Shown: positions 27,801 through 42,800 of the stretch, piece after piece
Layout: every line of letters begins with the position of its first letter
Numbering within the stretch: position 1 is the first letter of the stretch
Assembly: GCF_032854445.1 (NCBI RefSeq)
Contig: NC_088303.1
Location: forward strand, 18,171,501-18,235,500
From: Liolophura sinensis
Lineage: Eukaryota > Mollusca > Polyplacophora > Chitonida > Chitonidae
Direction of reading: 5' to 3'
DNA: 64,000 nt
Position numbers and translations under genes: made by a program
The notes under the pieces: generated by a model
The model's input: only the letters and a program-made list of their open reading frames with translations
What the model was told of the DNA's origin: nothing
The model's database searches: none

Positions 27801-30800
27801 ATGCTTATTTGGTTAAATTCACCTGGCAAGAAGGCTAGCCCTGAGTATAGTAATGATGCTATGTTTGATTGGTTTACCTGCCAAAATGACAACCCTTAAG
27901 TGTAGTTATATAATGATAGTATCTTTGATTGGCTTACCTGGCAAGATGGCTACCCCTGAGTGTAGTAATGACGCTATGTTTGATTGGTTTACCTGCCAAA
28001 ATGACAACCCTTAAGTGTAGTTATATAATGATAGTATCTTTGATTGGCTTACCTGGCAAGATGGCTACCCCTGAGTGTAGTAATGACGCTATGTTTGATT
28101 GGTTTACCTGCCAAAATGACAACCCTTAAGTGTAGTTATATAATGATAGTATCTTTGATTGGCTTACCTGGCAAGATGGCTACCCCTGAGTGTAGTAATG
28201 ATGCTATGTTTGATTGGTTTACCTGCCAAAATGACAACCTTTAAGTGTAGTCATATAATGATAGTATCTTTGATTGGCTCACCTGGCAAGATGGCTACCC
28301 CTGAGTGTAGTAATGATGCTATGTTTGATTGGTTTACCTGCCAAAATGACAACCTTTAAGTGTAGTCATATAATGATAGTATCTTTGATTGGCTTACCTG
28401 GCAAGATGGCTACCCCTGAGTGTAGTAATGATGCTATGTTTGATTGGTTTACTTGCCAAAATGACAACCTTTAAGTGTAGTCATATAATGATAGTATCTT
28501 TGATTGGCTTACCTGGCAAGATGGCTACCCCTGAGTGTAATAATGAATAATCCACATCCATGACAGTTTTGGGCAGGTCTAGTTTAGGCCTGCTGGACAG
28601 GAGGGCCTGGTACCGCTGTCTGGACTGCACCTCCCCCTCGTCCACGCCCTCCACTCCCGGGCTCTCTATAGAACAGAAAGACAGACACAGTTATTTCTTT
28701 CAATTAATCCTTAACTTAACAGCACACTCTAGAATTTGTGATCTACATAATGGTAACCAGGTTTAAGGGTGGAGAAAGCCAGAGTGACCAATTGAACTGC
28801 TCTCTGCTAAATTTCTGATGTGCTTTTCTCCTGGTGAGATGTATGCCATAGAGGAGAAAGACTAGTTGTTTGCACCAAATGTCTGACTACGCAAATGGCC
28901 TCACAATCACTGTCAACTGCTGATTATTTTCATGGCTTCCGAAATTCTAAAAAAAACCCGGGATTGAGCCTAAACCTCTTCAGTCATTGTTAGTCCCGGA
29001 ACATGGACATAAAATTGGTCAATGAACTCTGTGGAACCGTTGCAGCAAAGATTACAACTTAATGTTATTTAGCTATTTTATATGGCATTCTTATGCAATA
29101 TGAAAGTATTATAGAAACTATTCCTAAGAGTGTCACACATTTTAATACATGTCATCATGACAAAGAATGTTTAGCACCCAAATTCACCAACAGAAAAAAT
29201 GTTGCTAAAATATATATGCAAATCAATGTTTATAAGGATACCCTTCAATACAAAGTCTGTTCACAAAAACCACAATGATGGACAACTGAAATGAACCACA
29301 CTGACTGTAAACTGCATGAAAACCTAGGTAAGTTCTGCAGGAAGGGATGTGTTTTACATTCCACCATTCAATTTCTCAGCCAGGTATGAATGAGTCATGA
29401 AAGTTGAATGCATGACAAGAAATATTCGGTCAACTGAGAACCAGATACTAAAGATTACAGCCAGATATTCACAGGTTTGCAGTGTTCCAAAGAGACTATC
29501 TGCCACTGAATGTGAGCACTATTCAGTTTGTCTTTCACGGCATGAATTCATACAGGGCGTCAACAATACATAAGCTGAAAAGTCAGTTTACTTTGGGCAA
29601 TAAAGGAAGGCTTACTACCTCTTAGCAAACAACTCAATGATGATGGACTCAGGCACAGGAAACTTTAGCAAAACACAAGTCTGTAGATATTATTTACTGG
29701 CAGGAATTTCAATACTTTTTGAAAATAGTCAATGACAAAAGGGTTCCCACACACGAAGAGTGTTACTGAAATTCCAAACTAATTTTTTTTTCAATTTATT
29801 GCAATATAACAGGGACCAGAACATGCAATGTTTACACTCCTTAGAGAAAGACACAAAAGGGGAAAACAGTATGAATACAATATATCTCACATATACACAA
29901 CACTGGAACCAAAATCATAGACATACAGGTAGGGTTTTCCATACAAGTTGAAAAGAAAACTCTCCAAGACTCAAGACTAGGAAGTTGAACAGAACGTAAA
30001 TCGTAACAATAAATATTACTGAGTTAATAAGTTACTTCAAATCCTCAATGCTTTCGCATATTAAAGAGCAACTGTCAGTGCAATTTATGCACATTTATAG
30101 TTAGATTTTGGTTTGGCCAGTTTCAGGGCTTTATAAAAAGTATAATTTCATCAGTCTACACAGAATAATGCCTTCAGAATATGCTCCAATAAATACCTTG
30201 TAATCGTGTGAAAATGTTGAAGAATTAAAGTAATTGAAGGACCCTTCTCGCCTCATTCATTCATATATAAAGCATTGTTCTTCTCATAGCTATTTGGCCC
30301 TCGACCAATAAGGTCACAGGATCAAATCCAGCTTTCCTCTGTTTTACCGATAAAACCTCAGCACCATCATATATGTCAAACAAGTCTTTAGATCAAAACA
30401 TATGGCTTTTTGAAATTCACTATATGCAAAAACCATGACATAAAATTCATGCTGTGAACAAAAATGTGTGTCAGCCCAGCTAAAAAGTCTCACTGATTAC
30501 CAACATCCACTTAATTCAAAGTAAATATTCCTTTTTCGTCAGATTTACAAAGTGAAAACAAAATAATTTGAAATGATATGCTCCATTTCTGTTTTTTCTT
30601 CAGTGACAAATTTTTAAAACTTTAAAAATACGCTAAGCAACAGGTCAATACATTTCCAGTTGATCTACCAGTATTCTTGCACAAACCTCAGGCCATAAAA
30701 CATATAAAAGACTGAATCACTTGTACATGTAGGCTTGATACATACAGATTTAATTTATGGCCACAAGGGCTACATGTAAATACATGTTCTACAGCTGAAC

Positions 30801-33800
30801 TGTGAGAAAAGGTAATAAATTTCAACACAACACTGTACAGTACTTTCTTGTTGATATAGATAGCACCATGTACAGTTTATGATCACATGCCTATGTAGGA
30901 ATCAGCCAGAAGTAGCTAGGTTTTCCTGGGTGTACTACAACTCAACCCATCCTGCTGTGGCTGCTTGTTTATCTGTTGAACAGACTATCAGCTGATACCC
31001 CAACTACTCCTACCCTCACTTTTACCCCCCCTCCCCCCCCCCCCCCGGCACAACTTCACTTGTTGCATGAGACATGTACACCACAACTTTTGCTGGGTCT
31101 ATTTTGAGGTCACTCCTGTCCTATTACAGGATGTCCTTTGTCAGAGCTAAAAAAAAAGCAGATCCTTGTGATGCTTCCACAGCACTGTCTGACTTGTAAA
31201 AAAAATCTCAGTACCAGAGACCTTGCAGAGGGCCAGCCACTGAGATAGAACAGCATGACCACAACATACAGATCTACTTACATACATATATACATGCATA
31301 CAGGAAGTTGGTACTAAGAGAAATCACCTCACCAAGTTTCCTGAATGATATCCTATCATTTACATGGGAAAATGTCAATAACATTTGCCAACTGTCATTT
31401 CTACCTTCCATTCACGACGCTCAGGATAAATTCAAAACACCCAGACTCGGGTCAGCTTTCGATTAAGGACTTATAGGAACAACAATACGCAGAAATGTGG
31501 AGCAGTTTGGTCTCGAACGTAAAATCACTGACCATACGAAGAAGTTTTCCAGATGAGTGAGTCAATGTATACCTACTGGCACCGGCTTTGTACAGAAACA
31601 CTTAAAGACTTTCACAAGCTCACAGCACAAATGGATGGAGACAAACCTACAGGGCATTTAGCGATTAACACAAGATTGGGCACCTAGAATATATAATGAG
31701 GCCTTTTCCAATGTGTGAATCATGTTCAAAACAAGTTTGGATAGTAGTTGTTTACTTCGCAAATATATCCTAAATAATACAAACATCAAATAGTACATAC
31801 TATCTGATATTTACCTACACATGAAGGCATACCACATGGAGCCACAATCCCTCCAATACCATTTAGAAGTGATGTCACAAGTTAGACAAAAGTAACAACT
31901 GAACACCCAAAACAACATTACAACAGCACAATTTCTGTATGATTACTGTGTAACCTGTCATTAGACTACAGACCAACTTACTTGATTAAGTCAACATTTA
32001 ACTGTATCAGACCAGGTTAATATCTGAATAAATGAATGCATCAGTTACTATCTTTGCGTGATTAATCAGATTGGATGAGTATAAAGACTTTTACATTAAT
32101 GGAGCTACTTCATGCATGAGTATGTACTGTTAATATCAGCAATGCATTTATTTATTGTAATCCTTCATATAAAATACAGTTACTTTTATTAATATATGAT
32201 AACCAATCATTTAAACTCTCTAATTTTAAAACCAGCTATAACTTGCTAACGAAATATTTCTTCTTTCAAAATTTAAAAAATTCATCTTTAACACTGCATG
32301 ACTTGTTCTGACTACATACATGTAGATACACCAATATATATATCAAATGTTCACTACCGGTTTTGAAATAATTCACATAAGAAAAGGAGGTAGAGGAATG
32401 TCTAAGGATGGGTGGCTAAAAACACATCTCAAATAGCAGCTTGAAAGATTTAAACAGGATATTCAGAATCTTGCCTTCAAAGGGAAAGTCAAACAGTGCA
32501 CTAGCATCATATATATCTACATGTACAAGCCACTCAAATCGTGAAATACAGAAAACATTTCATACACTGTACTTGTACCGTCACACAACTATAGCCAATA
32601 AACTAGTTTTAATGTACCATGCTTGACAGAACATGCAGATGGATACATTCAGTGTATCAAACACTAACGTGACAGGTGCCCCCTAAAATATGTGAATTGC
32701 ACTGAGTGAAGGCAAACAGCAAACAATATGCATGCCTGCATGAACATGTCTTCGCTAAGAGACTTACATACCAGATACTGTCCAAAATATAGGTAGACAT
32801 TGAACTCCCTACACCATAATAAATCAGAAAATGTGTCAATGCCACACAGGCATACATATACTCACACAACAAGACATTTTGTAGACTACTCTGCCGAAAC
32901 TTTGTAAAAAGCTCCTGATTAGTTCCCACATCCAAGTAGAATCATGCAATCTGTGCTGCATCTAAGTATGTCTGCATACATCCATCTATCAAAGAATTTA
33001 CAGTTCGGGGCATGGTTGTTCAAAACTGTCTAGAGACTTGCATGTAATACCTGATTTAAGTTTCAGCCAAGTTTTCATTTTTGTACTTTGCCCCAAATTA
33101 ATTGCGTAACAGCATATAAAATATGATCTACATGTAAATCTTCTGCTGTTATACTTTGGCTTTGGACAACTGCCATGTTTTGTATGTTTCAATAAAATTT
33201 TAAATTTATAGTATAGGCTTATCCAATACCTGCATTAGATAATACACTTCCGAGCAAACAGGGCCCTGGGTACCTGCTGGATGGTTCCTACCTCTGTACA
33301 TAATAGAGGTATTGTCCAATATAAGTGTATATGTAGCAGACACATATATGTAATATTAGTACATACATATCTAATATAAATGAATGTATACCTAATACAA
33401 GTGTATACATGTACACATACCTAAAATACGAGTATTTACATGTATGAAATATAGCCAAACAGAAAGTGAGCGTCATGTTCATATGTACATGTAATGAAGT
33501 ACGAAGTGACCTGTATCAGACATAACTGTACACGTTAGAATGATACATGTACACTGTATGTAAAAGATGTCAGCCTTCTTGGGCGAAGACAACAAGGTAT
33601 GTAACCACATCAGCATCGGATCACTTCAGGCCTGATTAATACACACACCTGTGTTAATCAACCTGTACTGACAACTTACCCTCTGAAGAAGCCTGCCCCA
33701 TAGGCCTTGGCTCCATGAGGGCAGGAGTCACTGATGGTCACCCCCCTAACACTGGCGGGAGGTAGGGAGGAGGAGGAGGATGTGCTCTCTTTGTTTCTCA

Positions 33801-36800
33801 ATGTCTGCTTCACCGCATCTCCCTAAACACCTGAACAGCTTTTCCTTACTGGCCCTGATAAGGCCTACTAGATTTACATGTGATAGTCACAGGTATTTCC
33901 ACCTTTCTGTCAGTCACAGAGACTTTTCACCAGCACCCTTCCTAGTGATAATGCCCAATGCCTCTAGTTACAAGTTATGGAAGAAGTTGCCAAGTTTCCT
34001 TTTCTCAGTAGTACTGTGGGTTCCCCCCTTTATGCTGGGCTGAGTCACACAACCCTGCTGTAGTGGGCTCAGTCATATTTAACTGGGATAGACTCTGCTC
34101 TAGCCACATGGAACCCTGAGGCTCTCTAGAGGGGTCTTCACAAGCATTCACTATACCGAACCACACACTGCCTCAAGCTTATATTAACATTTAAATAAGA
34201 CTTTACTTATGATATATCCACTTGTACAAGCTATTAAGTATCATTAAGCTGATTGAACTAATGAGGCTATAACAGGGGGGTCCCGCATGATGTTTGCACT
34301 TACAGGGTATTAAGCTGTTATAGATTCAAGTGCAGTATGCTAGCACTTCATGCAGTGCTCTGTGTGTGTGAAACACAGTATATTTTACTTTCAATAATAG
34401 TGACATGTACTTTATGTATTTTATTTAATCTGACCAAATTACTGGAAAATGATTTAAAAGCAAAATTATCAAGATTACTATGCTATAAACATTTATTCTT
34501 GCATGTTATTACTTACTGGTACAATGAGTGTATATCACTACAATATCAGGGTGGTTTATTTATTAGTTCAACTGATTCATGTTTTTGCCATATCCAATGG
34601 AAATGTCACAAATATGACAGAAGAAAGGATTACAAGGGCGGAGGAAAGTGTACAGGAAGACAATGGACAGGTTGGAGATTTGAACCCACAGACTCACTGG
34701 ACCAAGGGTTTGTAAATTTTTGGAACTCATTACCTTGCCGAGTCAGAAAAATATCTTCGTATTCTGATCACAGGAGAACACACACAGCTCTCCAAATAAG
34801 ACAAATTTTTGAGCAATTTATGCTGAAAAAATATGCAGTAAGCGCAAATATACTGAAGGAGTATAGCATGCATGGATCACTGTCAGACAGTTGCTCCATA
34901 GCACTCTCCACATGTCCCTGATACAATGGATGTGTTCACCTTCAGGACATTAATAATTTTCATGTGATGCAAAGCCCCTATGCAGAGATAGATTAATGGC
35001 AACTGGATGCTCCATGAAAGTGTGCTAGTTATTAAAATGCCTACAAGGAGAATATAACAACTACACAATTCAGTAACTGCATATACAAATCAAAATACTT
35101 TTCTGGTCAATCCAACAGCTAACTATTACTTTTTAAGGAATGCACAAGAACTAGTGAGCATCTGTGTAAGTTGTTGGAGAGTTTGCAGCATGACAAGCAT
35201 GCCAGCGTGTTCACAGGGACTTTCTTTTGTTTTAGTGCATCAATAGGCTGACATAATTATCTCCCTTGTTTAGACTGGACTTGGTTGTGAAATACTGGTG
35301 CCACAAAGTATGAGCACTTCTGTCCTTGTTTATTTGTGTATTTGCACCATCTATGATATATTTTCGTATACTTTGTCAGCACCCCTCTACTATATCTGTT
35401 ACATTGCAATTCCTCTGAGGTCATCAGTTTAGACAACTTAGCATATTTTACCTCTCAAAATCAATATTATCCCAAAATGAAAAACAAACATGAAGAATGT
35501 TCACAAAGCAAAAAGGAAACAAACATAATGCGACTTAGTTTAGATACGACTAGATACGACACCTACATAATATAAATGAAAGGCTTACCTAATCTTTGCG
35601 ATAATCCAGTGAAATCAAACACTATATCCAATTTTTGAGAATTCTGTTTGCGACACAGATCACCAGGGCGACTCTGGGTTGCCACATCATCCCAGTGCAT
35701 GCGTTGAATCCCGTTCTCCACAGCAACGACGCAGCGTTTTAACAATAATCCTAACTCCCTGTCAGAGGTAACTCTCATCTTTTCGATCCAGTCCATGGTG
35801 AACAAGGTGGAGTAATCACTTTCCAGTACCAGCAACTCCCGAATCCCTCCCCCGGCCAAGTACTTGACCGATAGCTGGACCTGGCCAAAATTTGTCCGTG
35901 TTACACATAGGTAAAAATCCCCGCGATGAAGACAGGACTTTGGGAACTCTGTCAGGTGGACGATCACCTTACGGTTTTGACTGAGTGGCCACGTGTCTGC
36001 CTTACACTGACATGCTACTGCGTGATTAGGTACCTGGTAAATGAACAGAAGAAACATTTTTAAAAGTTACTGATTTGAAGTTCATTTCAGCAAGCTTCAC
36101 ATGCATTCAAGTCTAGATGAATCACTCTGATTATAAGATATTATATACATGTATATCATTATTAACATGAAATCATGAAAAAAAGAAGACTTTTCTGAAT
36201 CTTTTAGGAGGTTAAAAATCTTCTGCAGCAAATTTTGGATTTGTAACCAAATGAAACATCTACTACAGTACACTAAATGTTGGGATCCGGAGCCAAATGA
36301 TATATCTACCACACTAAATGTTGGGATCCGGAGCCAAATGATATATCTACTACACTAAATGTTGGATCTTGAACCAAATAAAATATCTTGTACATTAAAT
36401 GTTGGATCCGAAGCCCAATGATATGTCTACTACATTAAATGTTGGATCTGAAACGAAATGAAAAAAGCCTCCAACACCAAACTTTGACAATGCATTGAAC
36501 CAGATGAAAAACCTACTAAACCAAATTGTGCATCTGGTAGCAAATGAAAATCTCCAATTTTACGCTTGGATTTGGAGCTAAATGAAAAATCTGCCATACC
36601 AAACTATGCATCTGGAACCAAATGAAAAATCTGCTAAACCAAACTGTTAAAAAACCACTACCATTAATATATGATTAAAATTATACAAACAAAACTATCA
36701 CTTGACAAAGCCAGGTCTGGCAGGTATACACACCCTACAGTCAGTAACATGTCCTCAAGATGTGCATGTATAGGTATACCTCAGTTCATGTGAATGTTAC

Positions 36801-39800
36801 CTTATGCAAAGTCACCTTTTCCACAGCAGTCATTGCCTGTCCATCAAAACAATTAAGACAAACAGTCTGAAGACAATACGGCCTAACGTAGTCTTAATTA
36901 TGGCTGGTCATGGGGTCAACAGGTAAGTCAATGAGTTCGGGAGCTAAGTTCACTGTCCATAAATCATAAGGACTACAGACCATATAACACAGCTTGAGCT
37001 GGGTCAGGTAAATCCAGGCACTTACAGCTAGTCTAAGCTGCTAGCCACGGGCAAGTTTAAACATGGGATTACCTAGACACAAACAGTCGTGATATACCAG
37101 ACATAAAGACTAGGGTATAGGTGTACATGTAATTACTACTAACAGTGTTTTAAAATCACAGAAATATCGAGAAAAAATAAATACATAAACAAATAAAACA
37201 GGACTGTACATGTGAAATCAAAGGTATATGTAATTAGCAGGCAACTGTAATTATACAGTTTGTAAAGGATTAACTTCAGTGCATGTGTTTACATTAAAAA
37301 TTGTAAATACATATGTTTAATAGGAATAAAAAAGATGTCGTAATACAATTAAAGTTTTTTTTTAATTACATTGGAGCTCCACCATATACTAACGAAAACT
37401 ATTTAAAAAAAACTAAAAAAAAAAAGAAAGACTATCCTAATTAATAATTATATTGGGACATACTTATTTCATTCATGTTAGACATATGTAAATTCTTTAA
37501 GAATTCTTAAAATATACTAAATAAGTACTAGACTGGACTTGCCCGACTTTATTGGTCAGGTGCTTAATGACTGTGATAAAGATCAGTACTTGAGCCTACA
37601 TATGGGAGTTCAATAGTGTGTAATATGCAAGGCTGGTGTCTGATTAGCATAATATACAAGTATACGAAATGATTGCACATTAAACATTTTCCCTGTGACA
37701 AAGCTCTGAGTGATTTATCACAGGTATGTCAGCTTAATTAATTCACAGGTACATGTTTGTTTGTAATCAACCATAAAGTAGGAGGACACATTAAGTGAAA
37801 GTCAACATGCGACTGGCAATGTTGATACTTGAACACAGGGATTAAAGACCTGTAAGACAAAATATAATTAACACATAGCCATATGAATTTCAGCAGATAA
37901 CATGAATTCGCCCCAACATATAGAAAAAATTCCAGGTACTAAGCCATGGTTAATCCATGGCATGGATAAAAAAAATCTCATTATTAGAGCATACATACAA
38001 GTTAGGCCATTATTAAAAATATGCGAGTTGGGTGTAATACATATGAACCACCCAAAGTGGCTCTTCTCTGAAGTTCTTATTGGGATGTTGGTAAAATTCT
38101 TTTATTTTATGTTTTTATTTCTCTCTTCATGTTAGTCTCTTTAAAATCCCTAGCATATTTTTCATTAACCAGAATAAAAAAAAAAATTCTGTCCCGGATG
38201 TCATTTGTTCTGACAGGGTTGGCACGTTTTGCCAAACAAAGAATTAATCGTAATGGCCTTATTAGATGAGACTGCCTATTAATCATCTCCAGAGCCTTAG
38301 ACTGCCTAGGTGTACATGTATGTGAAAACAGGCTCTTCAAAAGCCAATGACTGCTCAGGTGAGATTGCTAAACAACTTATCTTCAATGCTTAGGATAGCG
38401 ATATATATCATGAAAAAATACACAAGCCACTTACGTCTACACGCACAGAAGATTAAAAACATTCAGGTAGATAAGCCATAATTCTAGTCTAAATGCCAAA
38501 AATTCTCACAACTGATATGCATTTTTACTATAATTAAATCACCATTTTTAATATCTATACTATGAAATTTTGATGAACATCCTAAATACTTGCATTAGTT
38601 CTTACCTTGTGCTACTAAATTTAAATAAAGTAAAAATAGAAAATGATAACTGAATTTGCAAATTAAAGTATTGTTAACGTAGCAGAAACTATTACACTAA
38701 TGACATTAATAACTAATTGACACATGATTGGTCATTAAAATGTATAGGATGTTTTTCTACAGAACAAAACTCTATCTACTATGCATGCAGACCATGCAGG
38801 AAGCTGTCTCATTTCAAATCATATATCATAAAAAAAAAAAAAATAAGAGGATGTGAATGATCCAGCTTTGCAGCCAGGAAAAGACTGAGCATTATAAATC
38901 TTACGTTTTATCAGCGTTCCTACCTGTCCTGACTCCTGCAATCAGCTGTGGACAGGTATATTTTGATCGCCAGGTGATATGTCTGTATTGACTACCACAC
39001 AAATCACCTCAATCAGAGCCCAGATTTCCGGCCCCCCACCTAAGATCCCTGCCCTCATATCCAGTCCTAAGAACAACTGTGGTTGGCTCACGTATGAGTT
39101 TCTCAGGTGAAAATCTTTACAAGTAAATCCATAGTTTTGAGCGTTGTCCTGTCAGAAAGCTTTAGCTCTTTGCTCTAAGAGTGTCGCTTTTCGACACAAA
39201 GGGTTAAGATATTATTTTGAGCCATCAGAGGCTAGCCATTGAGCAGGACTGTCCTATGTGAATATGATTTGCCAAGCATAAACGGCCTGTCATTGTGTAC
39301 AAAACAGAGCTTCACAGGTTCCCAGATCAAATAGGAGGTTCCCCTCTTCATATAAACACAGATCTAATACTTACTTCAAAATCTGTCAAAATTATCTTCA
39401 TGCTTACCTGTTCTTTTTGACCCCAAACAATTCTTGTGGTTTAACTCTACAGGTATATCTACCAGTGAATGTGGTAATGACAGTTATTGGTAGGTTTATC
39501 TAAATATACATAAACAGAGTAATGAGATAGTTCTAAATTTACATGATATTTCAAGACAAAAATTCTGCTGATTAACAGTACTTATTTACAATTTAAGTCC
39601 ATAAGGGCCATGTATCTGTTCACTTAATTTTATGAGAAAAAAAAAAAATTCAGATATTGTCTTTCTTGACTGGATGAGAAAATGTCTTCACATCATTGCT
39701 GTATACAGGTCATTCAAGTCCTTGTACAAATACAAATATGTCAAAAATGTCAGACACATGTATCTTAAACTCGTTACTAACTAAATTACTTTACAACTGT

Positions 39801-42800
39801 AAATGTACATGTGTTCTTGGATGTGCCGTAGCATACATTATTATTTGAATCAAGGATTTATACCATTGTTTTATGCACATTTTCACACAGAACGACATGT
39901 ACATTTATATGAGCTATTTTTATATAAGTTTTGCACAATTTTAGAATTCTCTACACCCAACAGGGGCAGCTCATTAAATCAACCTCCTATTCTACATCAC
40001 ATTATACAATTACATTCATTACCACTGATGATTTTTACACCTTCCACAATTTCACCATACCAGTACATACCTGTTACATGGCCCTCTCTGATTATCTCTG
40101 GTTCTTATTCACAAAGTCATCTATATAATTTATGACTTTAAATCCAGTGATTAACAAAAGAGCAGAACCCCTGAGGGCTACACACATTATAACACTGACT
40201 AGTAAGTCTCTACCAGATGGAAGATAGTCGCTAAGTTACCCAAATTATCAGGACAGGAAATGGTGGGGGGTGGGGTAAAGGGTGCTTCAAAGGGAGCAAA
40301 CTAACAGGTGTCACCTTGACAAATGAGCATTTGGTAACTGTCCTAACGTCTACGTGATCTACTCCAGGTATATGCAGTCGCCCAATCTTGCATGCAGGTT
40401 CTCGGTGTTCTAATACTATGCTTGAGAGTTGATAGAGCTGAAGATCACAGGCCAACATGCAGCCAACCAGTCATCCAGTTTATCAGTTGTTAATTATATG
40501 CAACATGTGTGACTGTGTCTTACCCCTACTGACACTCTCCCCCCCCCCCCCCCCCCCCCGCCCAACCAAAAGAAATACCCCAAAGTGTAAGGAATATAAG
40601 GAAAACCCATTACAGCCTGACCCCTTATCATTACAGTGTTATCAGAAGATACACATGAATTAAACAGCTAGGCTAGTGGTGAAAAGACAGTAACTATAGT
40701 CTGGTACAGATGTAACGATCACGTTACTCAACAATAAAGGCTTTACAGCCACATTTTATATATAATTCTATGGTTCTTTTTTACAAAATTCTAAACACGA
40801 GACTATTTTGTACACATAAAACAAATTTATGTGTAATGTCTGAGGACAAACACTTTAGATGATGCCAGTACAAGACATCAAGGTTACAGAATTTGCCAGG
40901 GGTGGAGGATGTAATATGGTAGATACCATATAATCTTTACTTTATGGCGCAGTTATAATTAAATAAAGCAATCTGAGGTCATACCAAAACATAAACCCCC
41001 CCCTAACTATGGCTGTTATCTGCCCTGAATATTTAAAATAAAAATTATATCACTTCTGTTTTAAAAAAATCTGTAATACTTTCCCCGATACTCTTAAGAC
41101 TTTTACATGGCTTCTACAGAGTCAATAGTAAATATTTCAACAGGTGTTGTTTTCAGATCATCAAAAACACTATACTGCAGAATTTTTGCAAAAAGTTGAT
41201 CAGCACCTTTATTACAAAGGCATACTGAATTATGCAGGTGTGATCAATCAAACCTAAGACTGTACACTTAATTTTGTCTTTAAATCAGTTCTTTATCAGT
41301 GCCTCCAAAACTTGCCAATTCTGAATGATGTAGGTCCATGGCATACACCCTTTAAAAACTCAAAATGACTTCCATGCAATTCTGAATTCAAGCAGACACA
41401 CACAATTACAATTCCTTTAGCGTCCCTCCAACCCCCACCGTCCCCCCTCCCCTCTTCTGTGATGGGCCATGCCCTTCATCTTCACAGGTGATCTCATCCA
41501 GGTAACAACACAACTGTAGGTCAAGGTGTAAATAACTCCTTATCTCAAGTCATAAGACTTATGTACATTCACGGCTTGACTTTATAAGTTTTTCTCAATC
41601 TCTCTTGGCAGATATCTTTGATATATTTAACCAGGGTCGGCGACCTGAATGTATTACATTCAGGGCACTTCAACTCCAAAAGAATGCTTGACAAATAAAG
41701 AGATAAGTGGTTTTGCCACATCAAAAGATAACTCTGAGGGTTAAACATACAGGGGTACAGATAAGAGACAATCAGGTACTGTGTACCACACAGACATGTA
41801 GTACTTACCTTCAAGGAAATCTACCTACCTGATATGCTCACACTAGTCAAATGCATGCATTTACAAATTGATGTACTCAGGTAAAATACTTGTAACTTGG
41901 CATATATTTTAAATCAAATTCAAACACATTAATTGAATGTTACAAGAAGTCCAATATAACAAATCACATATTTTAATTAAGTACTTTAATTGTCAGAACT
42001 GCATTGTCAGAATTCCTCAACCTTTCGCATGTGAAAGAGCAACTTTCAGTGCAATTTATGCACCTTTTAAATTCGATTTTGGAGACAAAACAACATTAGT
42101 TGGATTGGCCAGTTTCAGGCAAAAAATGTACAATTTTATCAGTCAACACCGAATAATGCATTCAGAAAATACACTTGAATAAACACCTTGCAAACATGCA
42201 AAAAGGTTGTAAAATTACACTAAGGTTCATTGTAAGTAGGAAGTATGATTTTGTTTATGTAATGTTTAATACATTATAGTTGCAAAGTATCTCATTCTGG
42301 CATACAGATGTACTGCAATACAATGTGGTTTTCTTGATTCTATCAGAAAAGTTCTGCTCCGCTGTTAGGCGTATTATGTGTAACTTATATCAAGCTGGGT
42401 CACATGTACATGATGATATGAATAAATCAGACCCCTTAAAGGTCATAAATCTGAAGAGTTATTCTTAATAGTTCAGGGAAGGGATTTCTAATCATCACTA
42501 TATATCTTACTAACAGCAAACATTCCAAAACTTTATCAAAAGTTGTGAATCATATTCCAATTAAACAAGATTAAGGCTAAAATCAGTGAGAAAATCCTGA
42601 ATTACCATATCCGGGGACTAATATACTCTGTTATTATCAGCCACACCATAAATCAGAATCTGGTCTCCACTAATGGCCTCATAAAGAATAAAAAGCAATC
42701 AACACCCATCTATCATTATGTTTTTTCATTCCACACATACATGTAAACATCACTCATTCCTAACACACATGTAAACATGTGCAAGGAATAAGTAAGTCCA

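Larger units (their letters stand above)
17608..28512 (-). other. Intron 5-6 (10.9 kb)
   Basis: Begins in gene direction with the 115-bp donor array. Further in: the duplicated segment with the TTAA element (20.3-24.7 kb), the 24-bp minisatellite, the reverse-transcriptase fragment and a C-run near 20060. 24.8-27.7 kb shows nothing recognisable. Confidence 0.8.
28666..35588 (-). other. Intron 4-5 (6.9 kb)
   Basis: A possible degraded SINE-like copy next to exon 5, inverted-repeat element A copy 1 at 30.0 kb, and a C-run at 31025-31047. 31.1-35.5 kb has no supported feature apart from an exon-like GC-rich patch at 33.7 kb whose phase does not fit. Confidence 0.75.

Noticed and set aside
27929-28474. 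Four near-identical 66-codon plus-strand frames
   Set aside because: Products of the 115-bp repeat on the strand opposite to the exon; no coding signal.
33676-33745. Exon-like minus-strand patch reading VTISDSCPHGAKAYGAGFFR before a strong donor (GGGTAAGTTG)
   Set aside because: Its phase (2) does not fit the phase-1 intron 4-5 in which it lies, and including it breaks the frame. It could still be an exon of something else; a transcript would decide.
34337-34921. 194-codon plus-strand frame, the longest in the window
   Set aside because: AT-rich composition, no recognisable domain, antisense inside an intron; longest by chance is plausible in 64 kb.
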